A stretch of 64,000 bases of DNA from Marispirochaeta sp. (GTDB taxonomy: Bacteria > Spirochaetota > Spirochaetia > JC444 > Marispirochaetaceae), in the NCBI RefSeq assembly GCF_963668165.1, contig NZ_OY764212.1, forward strand, positions 992,001 to 1,056,000, read 5' to 3'. Below the pieces are notes generated by a model that was given only the letters and a program-made list of their open reading frames with translations, searched no databases and was not told where the DNA came from. This document shows, piece after piece, positions 9,010 to 18,100 of the stretch. Position 1 is the stretch's first letter. Each line of letters begins with the position of its first letter. Both the position numbers and the translations under genes were made by a program.

Positions 9010-11136
9010 ATGACCCCCCTGGATATGTCGGAAGCACCGCTGCCGGAGTTATACGGAATCAACGCCTTCAGCGATGCTGTCATGAAGCAGCGTTTACCCA
9101 AAAGTATCTATAAGGCCATACGGGAAGTACAGGAGGGCAATGCCGATCTTACGCTGGAAGTGGCCGAGGTTGTAGCGAACGCGATGAAAGACTGGGCCAT
9201 AGAGCGGGGAGCTACCCACTACACCCACTGGTTCCAGCCCCTTACGGGCCTGACGGCGGAAAAACACGACTCCTTTATTTCTCCCACCGGGGACGGCCGG
9301 GTAATGATGGAGTTTTCCGGCAAGGAACTTATCAAAGGCGAACCCGATGCATCGAGTTTTCCTTCCGGCGGCTTACGGGCGACCTTCGAGGCCCGGGGCT
9401 ATACCGCCTGGGACACAACCTCGCCGGCCTTTCTGAAGGAGGACAGCACCGGGGTTACCCTCTACATTCCCACTGCCTTTGTCTCATACCACGGCGAAGC
9501 GCTGGATAAAAAGGTCCCTCTGCTGCGCTCCATGGAGGCCCTGAACCGCCAGGCCATGCGGATACTCCATGCCCTGGGAAATACCAGCAGTAAGCGGGTC
9601 ATAACTACCGTGGGAGCCGAGCAGGAGTATTTTCTCGTCGACAAGGGCTACGCGGACAAACGATCCGACCTGATGCTTACCGGGCGCACAGTTTTCGGCT
9701 GTCTGCCGGCAAAAGGTCAGGAGATGGAAGACCACTATTTTGGCGCCCTCAAGGAGCGGGTCTCCGCTTTTATGCGAGAGCTCAATATGGAGCTGTGGAA
9801 GCTCGGGATCTCCGCCAAAACCCAGCACAACGAGGTTGCTCCCAACCAGTTTGAGATTGCCTGTATTTTCGATACCTCCAACGTTGCCTCCGACACAAAC
9901 CAGCTGGTCATGGAGACCCTGGGACGGGTGGCTCTGCGGCACAACCTGGTGGCCCTGCTCCATGAAAAGCCCTTTGCCGGGGTAAACGGATCGGGCAAGC
10001 ATAATAACTGGTCCATAGCCACCGACGACGGAATCAATCTGCTGGAGCCGGGAGAAAACCCCCGGCAGAACGCCCGCTTCCTGCTCTTCCTTGCAGCAGC
10101 CATCCGGGCTGTGGATGAGTACGCCCCCATACTTCGGATGTCCGCCGCCAACGCCGGCAACGACCATCGTCTGGGTGCGAACGAAGCCCCGCCGGCAATT
10201 ATTTCGATCTTTCTTGGAGATCAGCTGACGGAAGTACTTGAGGAACTCGCCGACGAAACGAAAGAGAAGCATGCAGATATCTCCTCTCTTCTGGAAACAG
10301 GTGTCGCTACCCTGCCGAAGCTTCCCAAGGACCTTACCGATCGGAACCGGACCAGTCCCTTTGCCTTTACCGGGAACAAGTTTGAATTCCGCATGGTGCC
10401 CTCCTCAGAATCGGTTGCCGGCCCCAATGTTGTGCTTAATACGGCCATGGCGGAGATCCTGAGACGCTTTGCCGACGACCTCGAAAAAGCCAAGGAACCG
10501 CAAAAGCTGATCCCCCTGCTCATTGCCGAAACCTATCGCAAACACAAGCGGATAATCTTTAACGGCAACGGGTACAGTAATGAGTGGCTCGCTGAAGCCG
10601 AACGGCGGGGCCTGCCCAACATTACATCCACAGTTGAAGCGATTCCGCAGATTATCAGCGAGGCCTCGGTTGAACTCTTCGACCGGCACAAGGTATTTCG
10701 ATCCGAAGAGCTCCACTCCCGCAGTGAAATTTATCTGGAGAAATACGCCAAGCAGATAAACATAGAAGGCAGCATCTCCCTGGAGATGGCCCTCACCGAG
10801 ATCTACCCCGCGGCTATGGAGTACATCCGGCGACTGTCCGGGAGCATAGATGCCCTGCGCAGGGTGTCCACATCTCTTGCGGTTGAGGACCATCTCGCCC
10901 TGTTGAAGGAGGTAAACGATACCGCCCTTTTCCTTAAGCGAGGTTGCGACAAGCTTGCCGACGCCATCGCCAGGGCCCGGGGAGTTTCAGGATGCGAAGC
11001 AAACGCCAGGGCGTATCGCGAGCTTGTTTTTCCAGCCATGCAGGAACTCCGGCTCCATGCGGACAAGCTTGAAAGCCTTATTCCCAGAGAATTGTGGCCC
11101 TTTCCGTCCTACGAGGAGCTGCTTTTCCGGCTGTAA
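9010..11136 (+). CDS. glnN: glutamine synthetase type III, copy 1
   Basis: A 708-residue type III glutamine synthetase (GlnN), which makes glutamine from glutamate, ammonia and ATP as a cytoplasmic homododecamer. Family signatures include the T-H-Y-T-H-W-F-Q-P-L-T-G-L-T-A-E-K-H-D-S-F segment (about 76-96), the S-F-P-S-G-G-L-R-A-T-F-E-A-R-G-Y block, G-A-E-Q-E-Y-F, Q-H-N-E-V-A-P, V-N-G-S-G-K-H-N-N-W-S and R-M-V-P-S-S-E-S. AAAGGAG lies 7 nt before the ATG. It is followed by a strong terminator, so it is transcribed separately from copy 2, with which it shares long identical blocks. No sigma-54 element was found upstream. Confidence 0.96.
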   Translation: MTPLDMSEAPLPELYGINAFSDAVMKQRLPKSIYKAIREVQEGNADLTLEVAEVVANAMKDWAIERGATHYTHWFQPLTGLTAEKHDSFISPTGDGRVMMEFSGKELIKGEPDASSFPSGGLRATFEARGYTAWDTTSPAFLKEDSTGVTLYIPTAFVSYHGEALDKKVPLLRSMEALNRQAMRILHALGNTSSKRVITTVGAEQEYFLVDKGYADKRSDLMLTGRTVFGCLPAKGQEMEDHYFGALKERVSAFMRELNMELWKLGISAKTQHNEVAPNQFEIACIFDTSNVASDTNQLVMETLGRVALRHNLVALLHEKPFAGVNGSGKHNNWSIATDDGINLLEPGENPRQNARFLLFLAAAIRAVDEYAPILRMSAANAGNDHRLGANEAPPAIISIFLGDQLTEVLEELADETKEKHADISSLLETGVATLPKLPKDLTDRNRTSPFAFTGNKFEFRMVPSSESVAGPNVVLNTAMAEILRRFADDLEKAKEPQKLIPLLIAETYRKHKRIIFNGNGYSNEWLAEAERRGLPNITSTVEAIPQIISEASVELFDRHKVFRSEELHSRSEIYLEKYAKQINIEGSISLEMALTEIYPAAMEYIRRLSGSIDALRRVSTSLAVEDHLALLKEVNDTALFLKRGCDKLADAIARARGVSGCEANARAYRELVFPAMQELRLHADKLESLIPRELWPFPSYEELLFRL

Positions 11137-11177
11137 GAAAAACCGGGTGCTACTTTCTGGTAGCTCCCGGTTTTTTT
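11137..11177 (+). terminator. intrinsic terminator after glnN copy 1
   Basis: A stem of ACCGGG-T-GCTAC paired with GGTAGC-TC-CCGGT around a short loop, followed by seven T residues (11171-11177). Confidence 0.9.
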
Positions 11178-11282
11178 ACCTACATTTTCGTAGCCGTTTC
11201 AGAACTCCTTTATTACCATACTATCTCATAGAAGCAGCACAACTCCTTCCATTACAAGCAATAATTTATTTCCAGGAATTCG

Positions 11283-11298
11283 TGGCATGATTCTTGCA
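11283..11298 (+). promoter_or_regulatory. sigma-54 promoter of glnN copy 2
   Basis: TGGCATGATTCTTGCA matches the sigma-54 consensus TGGCAC-N5-TTGCA at all invariant positions, with GG (11284-11285) and GC (11296-11297) correctly spaced. The expected start point is near 11309, giving a leader of about 25 nt before the GTG at 11335. Upstream activator sites were not identified. Confidence 0.8.
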
Positions 11299-11334
11299 GA
11301 ATAATTGTAGCAATAATTTACCAAGGAGCGTGAT

Positions 11335-13458
11335 GTGGAACGCACTCATATTGATTTTACCAGCAACCCGCTTACCGAGATTTACGGCTGCAACTGCTTT
11401 AACGACGCAGTCATGCGGGAAAGGGTTCCAAAAACTATTTACAAGATTGTGAAACAGGTACAGGCCGGGGAGACCGAACTCAGGGCCGAAGTGGCAGAGG
11501 TAGTTGCCAACGCCATGAAGGACTGGGCAATAGAAAAGGGAGCTACCCACTACACCCACTGGTTTCAGCCCTTGACGGGTCTTACAGCAGAAAAGCACGA
11601 CTCATTTATTTCCCCGACTTCGGATGGTAAAGTCATTATGGAGTTCTCCGGCAAGGAACTGATTCAGGGTGAACCCGATGCATCCAGTTTTCCTTCCGGA
11701 GGCTTAAGGGCAACCTTTGAAGCCCGGGGCTACACTGCATGGGACACTACCTCCCCCGCCTTTCTTAAAGAAGACAATACCGGTGTGACCCTCTACATTC
11801 CCACCGCCTTTATTTCCTACCACGGCGAAGCCCTGGACAAGAAGGTCCCCCTGCTGCGCTCCATGGAAGCCATCAATAAGCAGGTCATACGGGTGCTCAG
11901 GGCCCTGGGGAACGAAACCAGTAAACGGGCCATCACCACCGTCGGTCCCGAACAGGAATACTTCCTGGTCGATGCCGAGTATTTTAACAAGCGCCCCGAC
12001 CTTATGCTAACCGGCAGGACTGTTTTTGGTTCCATGCCCGCGAAGGGCCAGGAGATGGATGACCACTACTTTGGTTCCATCAAGGAGCGGGTAGCGGACT
12101 TTATGCGGGAGCTGAACTACGAACTGTGGAAACTCGGAATTTCCGCCAAGACCCAGCACAACGAGGTAGCACCGAGCCAGTTCGAATTGGCGACGATCTT
12201 CAATTCCTCCAATGTAGCCACCGACACCAACCAGCTTGTTATGGAGACCATGAAAAAGGTCGCCAGCAGGCACAAGCTGGTCTGTCTGCTTCATGAAAAA
12301 CCTTTTGCCGGCGTAAACGGATCGGGAAAACATAACAACTGGTCCATCGGTACCGATGACGGACAGAACCTTCTTGAACCGGGGGACAACCCCCAGGACA
12401 ACGCGCAGTTCATTCTGTTTGTGGCCGCCACCATTAAAGCGGTGGACAAGTACGCCAGGATTCTGCGGATGGCCGCCTCCAATGCCGGAAACGATCATCG
12501 TCTTGGGGCCAATGAAGCCCCTCCCGCGATTATCTCCATCTTTCTCGGCGACCAGCTCCAGAGCGTGCTGGAGAACCTTGCCGACGGAAACTCCTCCGCC
12601 GGCAGCGCCGGGATAAAACTCGAACTCGGGGTGACTACCCTGCCCAAACTGCCGAAGGACATTACGGACCGGAACCGGACCAGCCCCTTTGCTTTTACGG
12701 GCAACAAGTTCGAGTTCCGCATGGTCCCCTCCTCTGAATCAATTGCCGGTCCCAACGTGGCATTAAATACCGCGGTTGCGGAGATCCTTTCCGAGTATGC
12801 AGATGAACTGGAAAAGACGAAGGACAAAACCGCCGCCATCCAGAAGCTGGTAAAAGAGACCTGGAAAGCACACAAGAGGGTCATCTTCAACGGCAACGGC
12901 TATTGCGATGAGTGGATCGCCGAGGCGGAAAAACGGGGTCTTCCGAACATCAAGACTACAGTGGAAGCCATCGCGGAGCTGATTACTCCGGAGTCCGTGG
13001 CACTGTTTGAAAAGCATAAGGTTTTTACCAAAGAAGAGCTGGAATCCCGTTACGAGGTATATCTGGAAAAATACTGTCATCAGCTCACTATCGAAGCCAA
13101 TGTAATGGTCCAGATGTCGAAGCTGCAGATTTTTCCCGCAGCCACAGCTTACGCAAAAACCCTGGCCGATTCTGTGAGCTCCATGAAAAACGCCGGAGCA
13201 GACATCTCGGCCCAGGTCGAGGTACTTAACGGGATTTCCGCGGAGATCCGGAAACTGAAAAGCACAACCGACGAACTGGAAAAAGAAATTGAGGCGGCGA
13301 AGGCTGTGTCCGACCTTTTCGAGATGGGTAAAGCTTTCAGATTCAGGGTTTTCGAAAAGATGCAGGAGGTCAGGGCCCATGGCGATGCACTGGAAACCAT
13401 GGTCGCAAGGAACCACTGGCCCTTTCCAACCTATGAGGACCTGCTTTTCAGACTATAG
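11335..13458 (+). CDS. glnN: glutamine synthetase type III, copy 2
   Basis: A 707-residue paralogue of the preceding gene, sharing long identical blocks across the catalytic region, including the ATP-site V-N-G-S-G-K-H-N-N-W-S and the Q-H-N-E-V-A-P motif. Divergence is concentrated in the N-terminal 25 residues, near residues 420-430, and in the C-terminal helical tail (about 600-690), which is more charged here. The start is GTG with AAGGAG 6 nt upstream. It has its own sigma-54 promoter, so expression is probably tied to nitrogen limitation, unlike copy 1. Tandem duplication is the simplest origin. Confidence 0.95.
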   Translation: MERTHIDFTSNPLTEIYGCNCFNDAVMRERVPKTIYKIVKQVQAGETELRAEVAEVVANAMKDWAIEKGATHYTHWFQPLTGLTAEKHDSFISPTSDGKVIMEFSGKELIQGEPDASSFPSGGLRATFEARGYTAWDTTSPAFLKEDNTGVTLYIPTAFISYHGEALDKKVPLLRSMEAINKQVIRVLRALGNETSKRAITTVGPEQEYFLVDAEYFNKRPDLMLTGRTVFGSMPAKGQEMDDHYFGSIKERVADFMRELNYELWKLGISAKTQHNEVAPSQFELATIFNSSNVATDTNQLVMETMKKVASRHKLVCLLHEKPFAGVNGSGKHNNWSIGTDDGQNLLEPGDNPQDNAQFILFVAATIKAVDKYARILRMAASNAGNDHRLGANEAPPAIISIFLGDQLQSVLENLADGNSSAGSAGIKLELGVTTLPKLPKDITDRNRTSPFAFTGNKFEFRMVPSSESIAGPNVALNTAVAEILSEYADELEKTKDKTAAIQKLVKETWKAHKRVIFNGNGYCDEWIAEAEKRGLPNIKTTVEAIAELITPESVALFEKHKVFTKEELESRYEVYLEKYCHQLTIEANVMVQMSKLQIFPAATAYAKTLADSVSSMKNAGADISAQVEVLNGISAEIRKLKSTTDELEKEIEAAKAVSDLFEMGKAFRFRVFEKMQEVRAHGDALETMVARNHWPFPTYEDLLFRL

Positions 13459-13536
13459 AAACGATCGCTTGATTAATACGGGGCGCTCTTTACGGGCCCC
13501 CTGTTAATATTGTGCCGCATAGTGTACAGACAACGC

Positions 13537-13588
13537 ACGCGGAAGCAGCTGTCCGCGTAGATGATGCAGCCTGCCTGCGGTAATCATC
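13537..13588 (+). promoter_or_regulatory. two hairpins in the glnA leader
   Basis: An inverted repeat ACGCGGA (13537-13543) / TCCGCGT (13552-13558) is followed at once by GATGAT (13560-13565) / ATCATC (13583-13588), which encloses a further GCAG/CTGC pairing. Both lie between the glnN copy 2 stop and the glnA ribosome binding site (GGAGG near 13600). No T tract follows, so a regulatory or stabilising leader structure is more likely than a terminator. Confidence 0.4.
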
Positions 13589-13612
13589 TTAAATACCTGG
13601 AGGAAACTTGTT

Positions 13613-15037
13613 ATGAGCGAAATTACAAGCCCTAAGGACGTTCTGGAACTTATGAAACGGGAAAATGTGGAGGTAGTGGACCTCCGTTTCATGGATTTTC
13701 CGGGACTATGGCAGCACTTTTCCGTACCTGCCCACGAGATCGATGAGGAGACTTTTTCCGAAGGTCTCGGGTTCGACGGCTCCAGTATCCGGGGCTGGCA
13801 GGCGATAAATGAGTCGGACATGCTGGTAAAGCCGGTGGCTGAGTCTGCTTTTATTGATCCCTTCTTTCAGCACACGACCCTGGTCATGGTCTGCAATATC
13901 TGCGATCCGATTACCGGAGAGGATTACCCCAAGGACCCCCGCAACATCGCGCGCAAAACCGTATCGTATCTGCAGGCCTCGGGTATTGCCGATACGGTAT
14001 TCATCGGACCCGAAGCGGAGTTCTTTATCTTTGATGATGTCCGTTTTGATCAGAATGAACACGAGGGCTATTACCACCTGAACTCCGTTGAGGGCCGCTG
14101 GAACACCGGACGAGTGGAAAACCCCAACCTGGCCTACAAGCCGCGCTACAAAGAGGGCTACTTTCCCGTACCCCCCACAGACAGCCTGCAGGACATCCGC
14201 AGCGAAATGATGCTTGTTATGGAACAGATCGGTATCTCCATCGAGGCCCAGCACCACGAGGTTGCCACCGGCGGTCAGTGCGAGATCGATATGCGCTTTG
14301 CCCCCCTGGTGGAGATGGCGGACAATGTTCTTAAATATAAATACATAATCAAGAATACCGCAAAGAAGTACAACCGTACCGTCACTTTTATGCCCAAACC
14401 GCTGTTCAACGACAATGGGTCCGGCATGCACGTGCACATGTCCTTCTGGAAGAGCGGCAGAAACCTCTTTGCCGGCGACGGGTATGCAGGTTTGTCCCAG
14501 GAGGCTATGTGGGCCATCGGAGGCATTCTGAAGCACGCCCCCGCGCTGCTGGCCTTTACCAATCCCACCACCAACAGCTACAAGCGCCTCGTTCCCGGCT
14601 TCGAGGCACCGGTCAATCTGGCCTACTCCAGCCGCAACCGCTCGGCCTCGGTCAGAATCCCCATGTACTCCTCTTCGGAGAAGGCCAAGCGCTTCGAGTT
14701 CCGCTGTCCCGATCCGTCAAGCAACCCCTACCTGGCATTTGCCGCCATGTGTATGGCCGCTATCGACGGAATTGTAAACAAGATAGATCCCGGCAGTCCT
14801 CTGGACAAGGACATCTACGATCTGCCGCCGGAGGAACTGGCGCAGGTACCCAAAACACCGGGATCGCTGCGGGCGGCCCTGGAAGCCCTTGAAGCGGACC
14901 ATGAGTTCCTGCTGCGGGGAGATGTGTTTACCCAGGACGTAATAGATACCTGGATAGATTACAAGATGGAACACGAGGTCAAAGCCCTTGACCTGCGGCC
15001 CCACCCCTGGGAGTTCGCCCTCTATTACGATATTTAG
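13613..15037 (+). CDS. glnA: glutamine synthetase type I, adenylylatable
   Basis: A 474-residue type I glutamine synthetase. The signatures are present: G-F-D-G-S-S-I-R-G-W (about 53-62), E-A-E-F-F-I-F, the H-H-E-V-A segment, the ATP-binding K-P-L-F-N-D-N-G-S-G-M-H-V-H block, and N-R-S-A-S-V-R-I-P. Tyr402 in D-I-Y-D-L-P-P-E-E is the adenylylation site of the GSI-beta class, and the adenylyltransferase gene glnE follows directly. Length matches GSI-beta (about 470). A GGAGG precedes the ATG. It ends in a strong terminator. This is the third glutamine synthetase gene within 6 kb. Confidence 0.97.
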   Translation: MSEITSPKDVLELMKRENVEVVDLRFMDFPGLWQHFSVPAHEIDEETFSEGLGFDGSSIRGWQAINESDMLVKPVAESAFIDPFFQHTTLVMVCNICDPITGEDYPKDPRNIARKTVSYLQASGIADTVFIGPEAEFFIFDDVRFDQNEHEGYYHLNSVEGRWNTGRVENPNLAYKPRYKEGYFPVPPTDSLQDIRSEMMLVMEQIGISIEAQHHEVATGGQCEIDMRFAPLVEMADNVLKYKYIIKNTAKKYNRTVTFMPKPLFNDNGSGMHVHMSFWKSGRNLFAGDGYAGLSQEAMWAIGGILKHAPALLAFTNPTTNSYKRLVPGFEAPVNLAYSSRNRSASVRIPMYSSSEKAKRFEFRCPDPSSNPYLAFAAMCMAAIDGIVNKIDPGSPLDKDIYDLPPEELAQVPKTPGSLRAALEALEADHEFLLRGDVFTQDVIDTWIDYKMEHEVKALDLRPHPWEFALYYDI

Positions 15038-15056
15038 GGAGCCCCCTGCAATCAGA

Positions 15057-15094
15057 GCCCCTTTCCCTGAATCAGGGAAAGGGGCGTTTTTTTT
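15057..15094 (+). terminator. intrinsic terminator after glnA
   Basis: A 13-bp perfect stem, GCCCCTTTCCCTG paired with CAGGGAAAGGGGC, followed by G and eight T residues. It separates glnA from glnE. Confidence 0.92.
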
Positions 15095-15170
15095 ACCCTC
15101 TCCGCTTTCAATCAGCTTAATCCGGGTCTACAATTGATACAGCCTGCAGAGCAGAACAGAGGAAACCATA

Positions 15171-18100
15171 ATGGACGGTGAACGACAGATCAGAGCACTG
15201 GGTCCCGAGCATCCCTTTATTACGGAAATCAGGCCTGCTTCCGCAGCCAGGCTGGAAATTACCATCAGCACCTATGACCTGCCCTCAATATTTTCTCTTT
15301 TAACCGGAGTCCTGTCGTCCCTGGGAATGGAAATAAGCTCCGCCCGGATACGCAGTATTAATCTGCCGGAAAATCCCGGAAAAAATGCACGAAAAAACCC
15401 CGCGCTACCCGGCAGGGGCATTCTGGACAGCTTTAGCGGAACAATCGGGAATGGAGAAACCGCCTCTTCTTTTCAACAGCGGCTGAACAAACACCTGGCA
15501 GAGCTGATTCCCCCTCTGCTCACACGAACCGGTCCGGACAGAGCTGCCACCGCGCGGCGCACAGTAAACGAATGGGTTGCATCTGCCGTTAACAGATTCA
15601 CCGCACAAGAAAAATCCGTCCTGATGCCGATGGACCTCGTGGTCCGCAGTGATCTTCCCGATTACACCTGGATAGAACTGACCGCCCAGGACAGTCCGTT
15701 TTTTCTCTATTCCGTTACCACCGCCATTACTCTTCAGGGCCTTTCAGTTGAACGGGTCGAGATCAACACAACCCGCGGCAGGATTCTCGACCGTTTTGGT
15801 CTGCTGGATCTTGAGGGAAAAAAAATAGAAGACCAGAGGGCCTTGAACCTTCTGCGTTTCTCCATACTCCTGACAAAACAGTTTACCTTTTTCCTGGGTG
15901 AGGCACCTGCACCCTATGCGGCGATTACCCGCTTCGAATCCCTCCTTGAGGAACTGTCCCGCTCAGGAGACCCGGAACAGTGGAAAGACCTGCTGGAAAA
16001 CCCGGAGGTTCTTAAGGAGCTGGCCAAGCTGCTGGGAATGAGCGATTTTCTATGGGAGGATTTCATCCGGCTGCAGTATGAAAACATTATTCCTCTGCTG
16101 GGAGGCGGAAACCGGATTCCAGGAGCAGGATTCGATACTCCGGTAACCCGCGAGGATTTTGAATACCGGCTGCAGGTTGCTCTCTCCAGGGAGACCAGCT
16201 ACCAGGGAAAAGTCGACTGCCTGAACCAGTTCAAGGATGATGAGATCTTCAAACTCGACTTGCAGCAGATTCTCGAGCCCAGGGGGGAGTTTCTCCGGTT
16301 CAGCCGTAATCTTACCCGCCTCGCCGAAGCGGTGGCAGCCACAGCTTTTCTGCTGGCAGAGGAACATCTTGAATCCCGATACGGCCGACCACGTACCGTG
16401 GCAGGACTGGATGTGCCCTTTACGGTGCTGGGACTCGGCAAGTTCGGCGGGCAGGCCCTGGGCTATGCCTCGGACATCGAACTCATCTGCGTCTATTCCG
16501 ATAACGGCAGCACTGACGGCCAAAATCGTATTCCCAACGCTGAATATTTTGACAGAATGGTTAAAGAAGCAGCGGGAATTATCAGGACAAAACAGGAAGG
16601 GATTTTCCGTATCGATCTGCGGCTTCGTCCCCACGGCAGCGCCGGTCCCCACGCGTCGAGTCTTGAACGCTTTACCTCCTACTATCGTGAAAAGGCCCGC
16701 TCTTTCGAACGCCTGGCCCTGGTACGGCTCCGGGCAGTAGCCGGCGACCGGGATCTTGGACACCGGGTGGAGATTATCCGGGATGAGATCGTCTATGCCC
16801 ACGGGTCTCTGAACCTGGAGGAACTGCGGAATCTGCGCCAGCGGCAGCTGGATGAGAAAAACCGGGTTGGCAGTTTTAACGCCAAGTTTTCCACCGGTGC
16901 CCTGGTGGATGTCGAGTACACGGTACAGATACTTCAGGCTGAACACGGCACGGAGCACCTGAGCCTCCGTACTCCCAGTATCCACCAGGCACTGGAGGAA
17001 CTCTCCCGTATTGGTATTATCCGCGCTGACGAAGCGCAGGAGATTATCTGGGCCTACCGCTTCCTGCGACGCCTTATAAACGCCCTGCGCATGCTCAGGG
17101 GCTCTGCCCGGGACCTCTTTCTTCCGGATTTTGAGTCCGATGAGTTCTCCCACCTGGCCCGGCGCATGGGCTATCGGAGAAAGCAGGATATGTCTCCCAG
17201 GGAACAGCTGAAAACCGAATTCGAAGAGCGCACAGCCCGGGTCCGGGGTTTTGTTGAGCATTATCTCGGCCGGGAATCCCTTCCCTCCCGGGGCGCAGAG
17301 TCTATTGCCGACCTTATACTCTTTCCGGAAAAACCCGGGGATTTGAAAGCGGAGATTTTAAAACGCTACGGGTTTCGAAACTGCAGGCGGGGAGTCCATA
17401 ATTTTGAGAGTCTGGCACAGAAATCGGGAAACCGGGAGACCTTTGTATCTGTGGCGATTCTGGCAGTCCAGGAGCTGATGCGACGGAGCGATCCGGATAT
17501 GGCCCTCAACAACTGGGAGCGTTTTGCCACTGCCTTTGAAGAGGGACAAGAACTGATCAGGCAGATGCTTTCGCAGCCGACTCGAATAAACCTGCTGATG
17601 CGTCTTTTTTCCGGCAGCCAGTATCTGAGCGATATCCTGGCCCGGGAACCGGAACTCTTCGGAGAAATAACCGACCCGGCCTTTATACACCGCCCCCTTA
17701 CCCGGGAGGAGTTCCAGCGGCGTCTGGGTGATGAAATCGGCAAGGCCCCCTACAGAAAACTCTTTATTGCCGCCCTGCGCAGGGCCAGGAAACGAGAAAT
17801 CCTGCGTATAGGAACCCGGGACATCTGCTACGGCGCCCCGCTGGAAGAGATTACCCGTGAACTATCCCTTACTGCTGAAAGCCAGATTCGTGAAGCCCTG
17901 AACTACGCCTGGCTGGAGATCGGCGGCGAAGGGGAAGTCCCTGTTGTTATGGGAGCCTTTGGAAAGCTGGGAGGAATGGAACTGAACTACTCATCAGATC
18001 TGGATCTGATCGGTATTCTGCGGACTGGTCCCGGGGCCGGATGCCTGGATAAAGAGCAGGGACGAAAGCTGATGGAACGGACCCGCGGACTACTGGCCGT

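Noticed and set aside
13480..13502. GGGGC/GCCCC hairpin after glnN copy 2 as a terminator
   Set aside because: Five-bp stem and no T tract; too weak to call.
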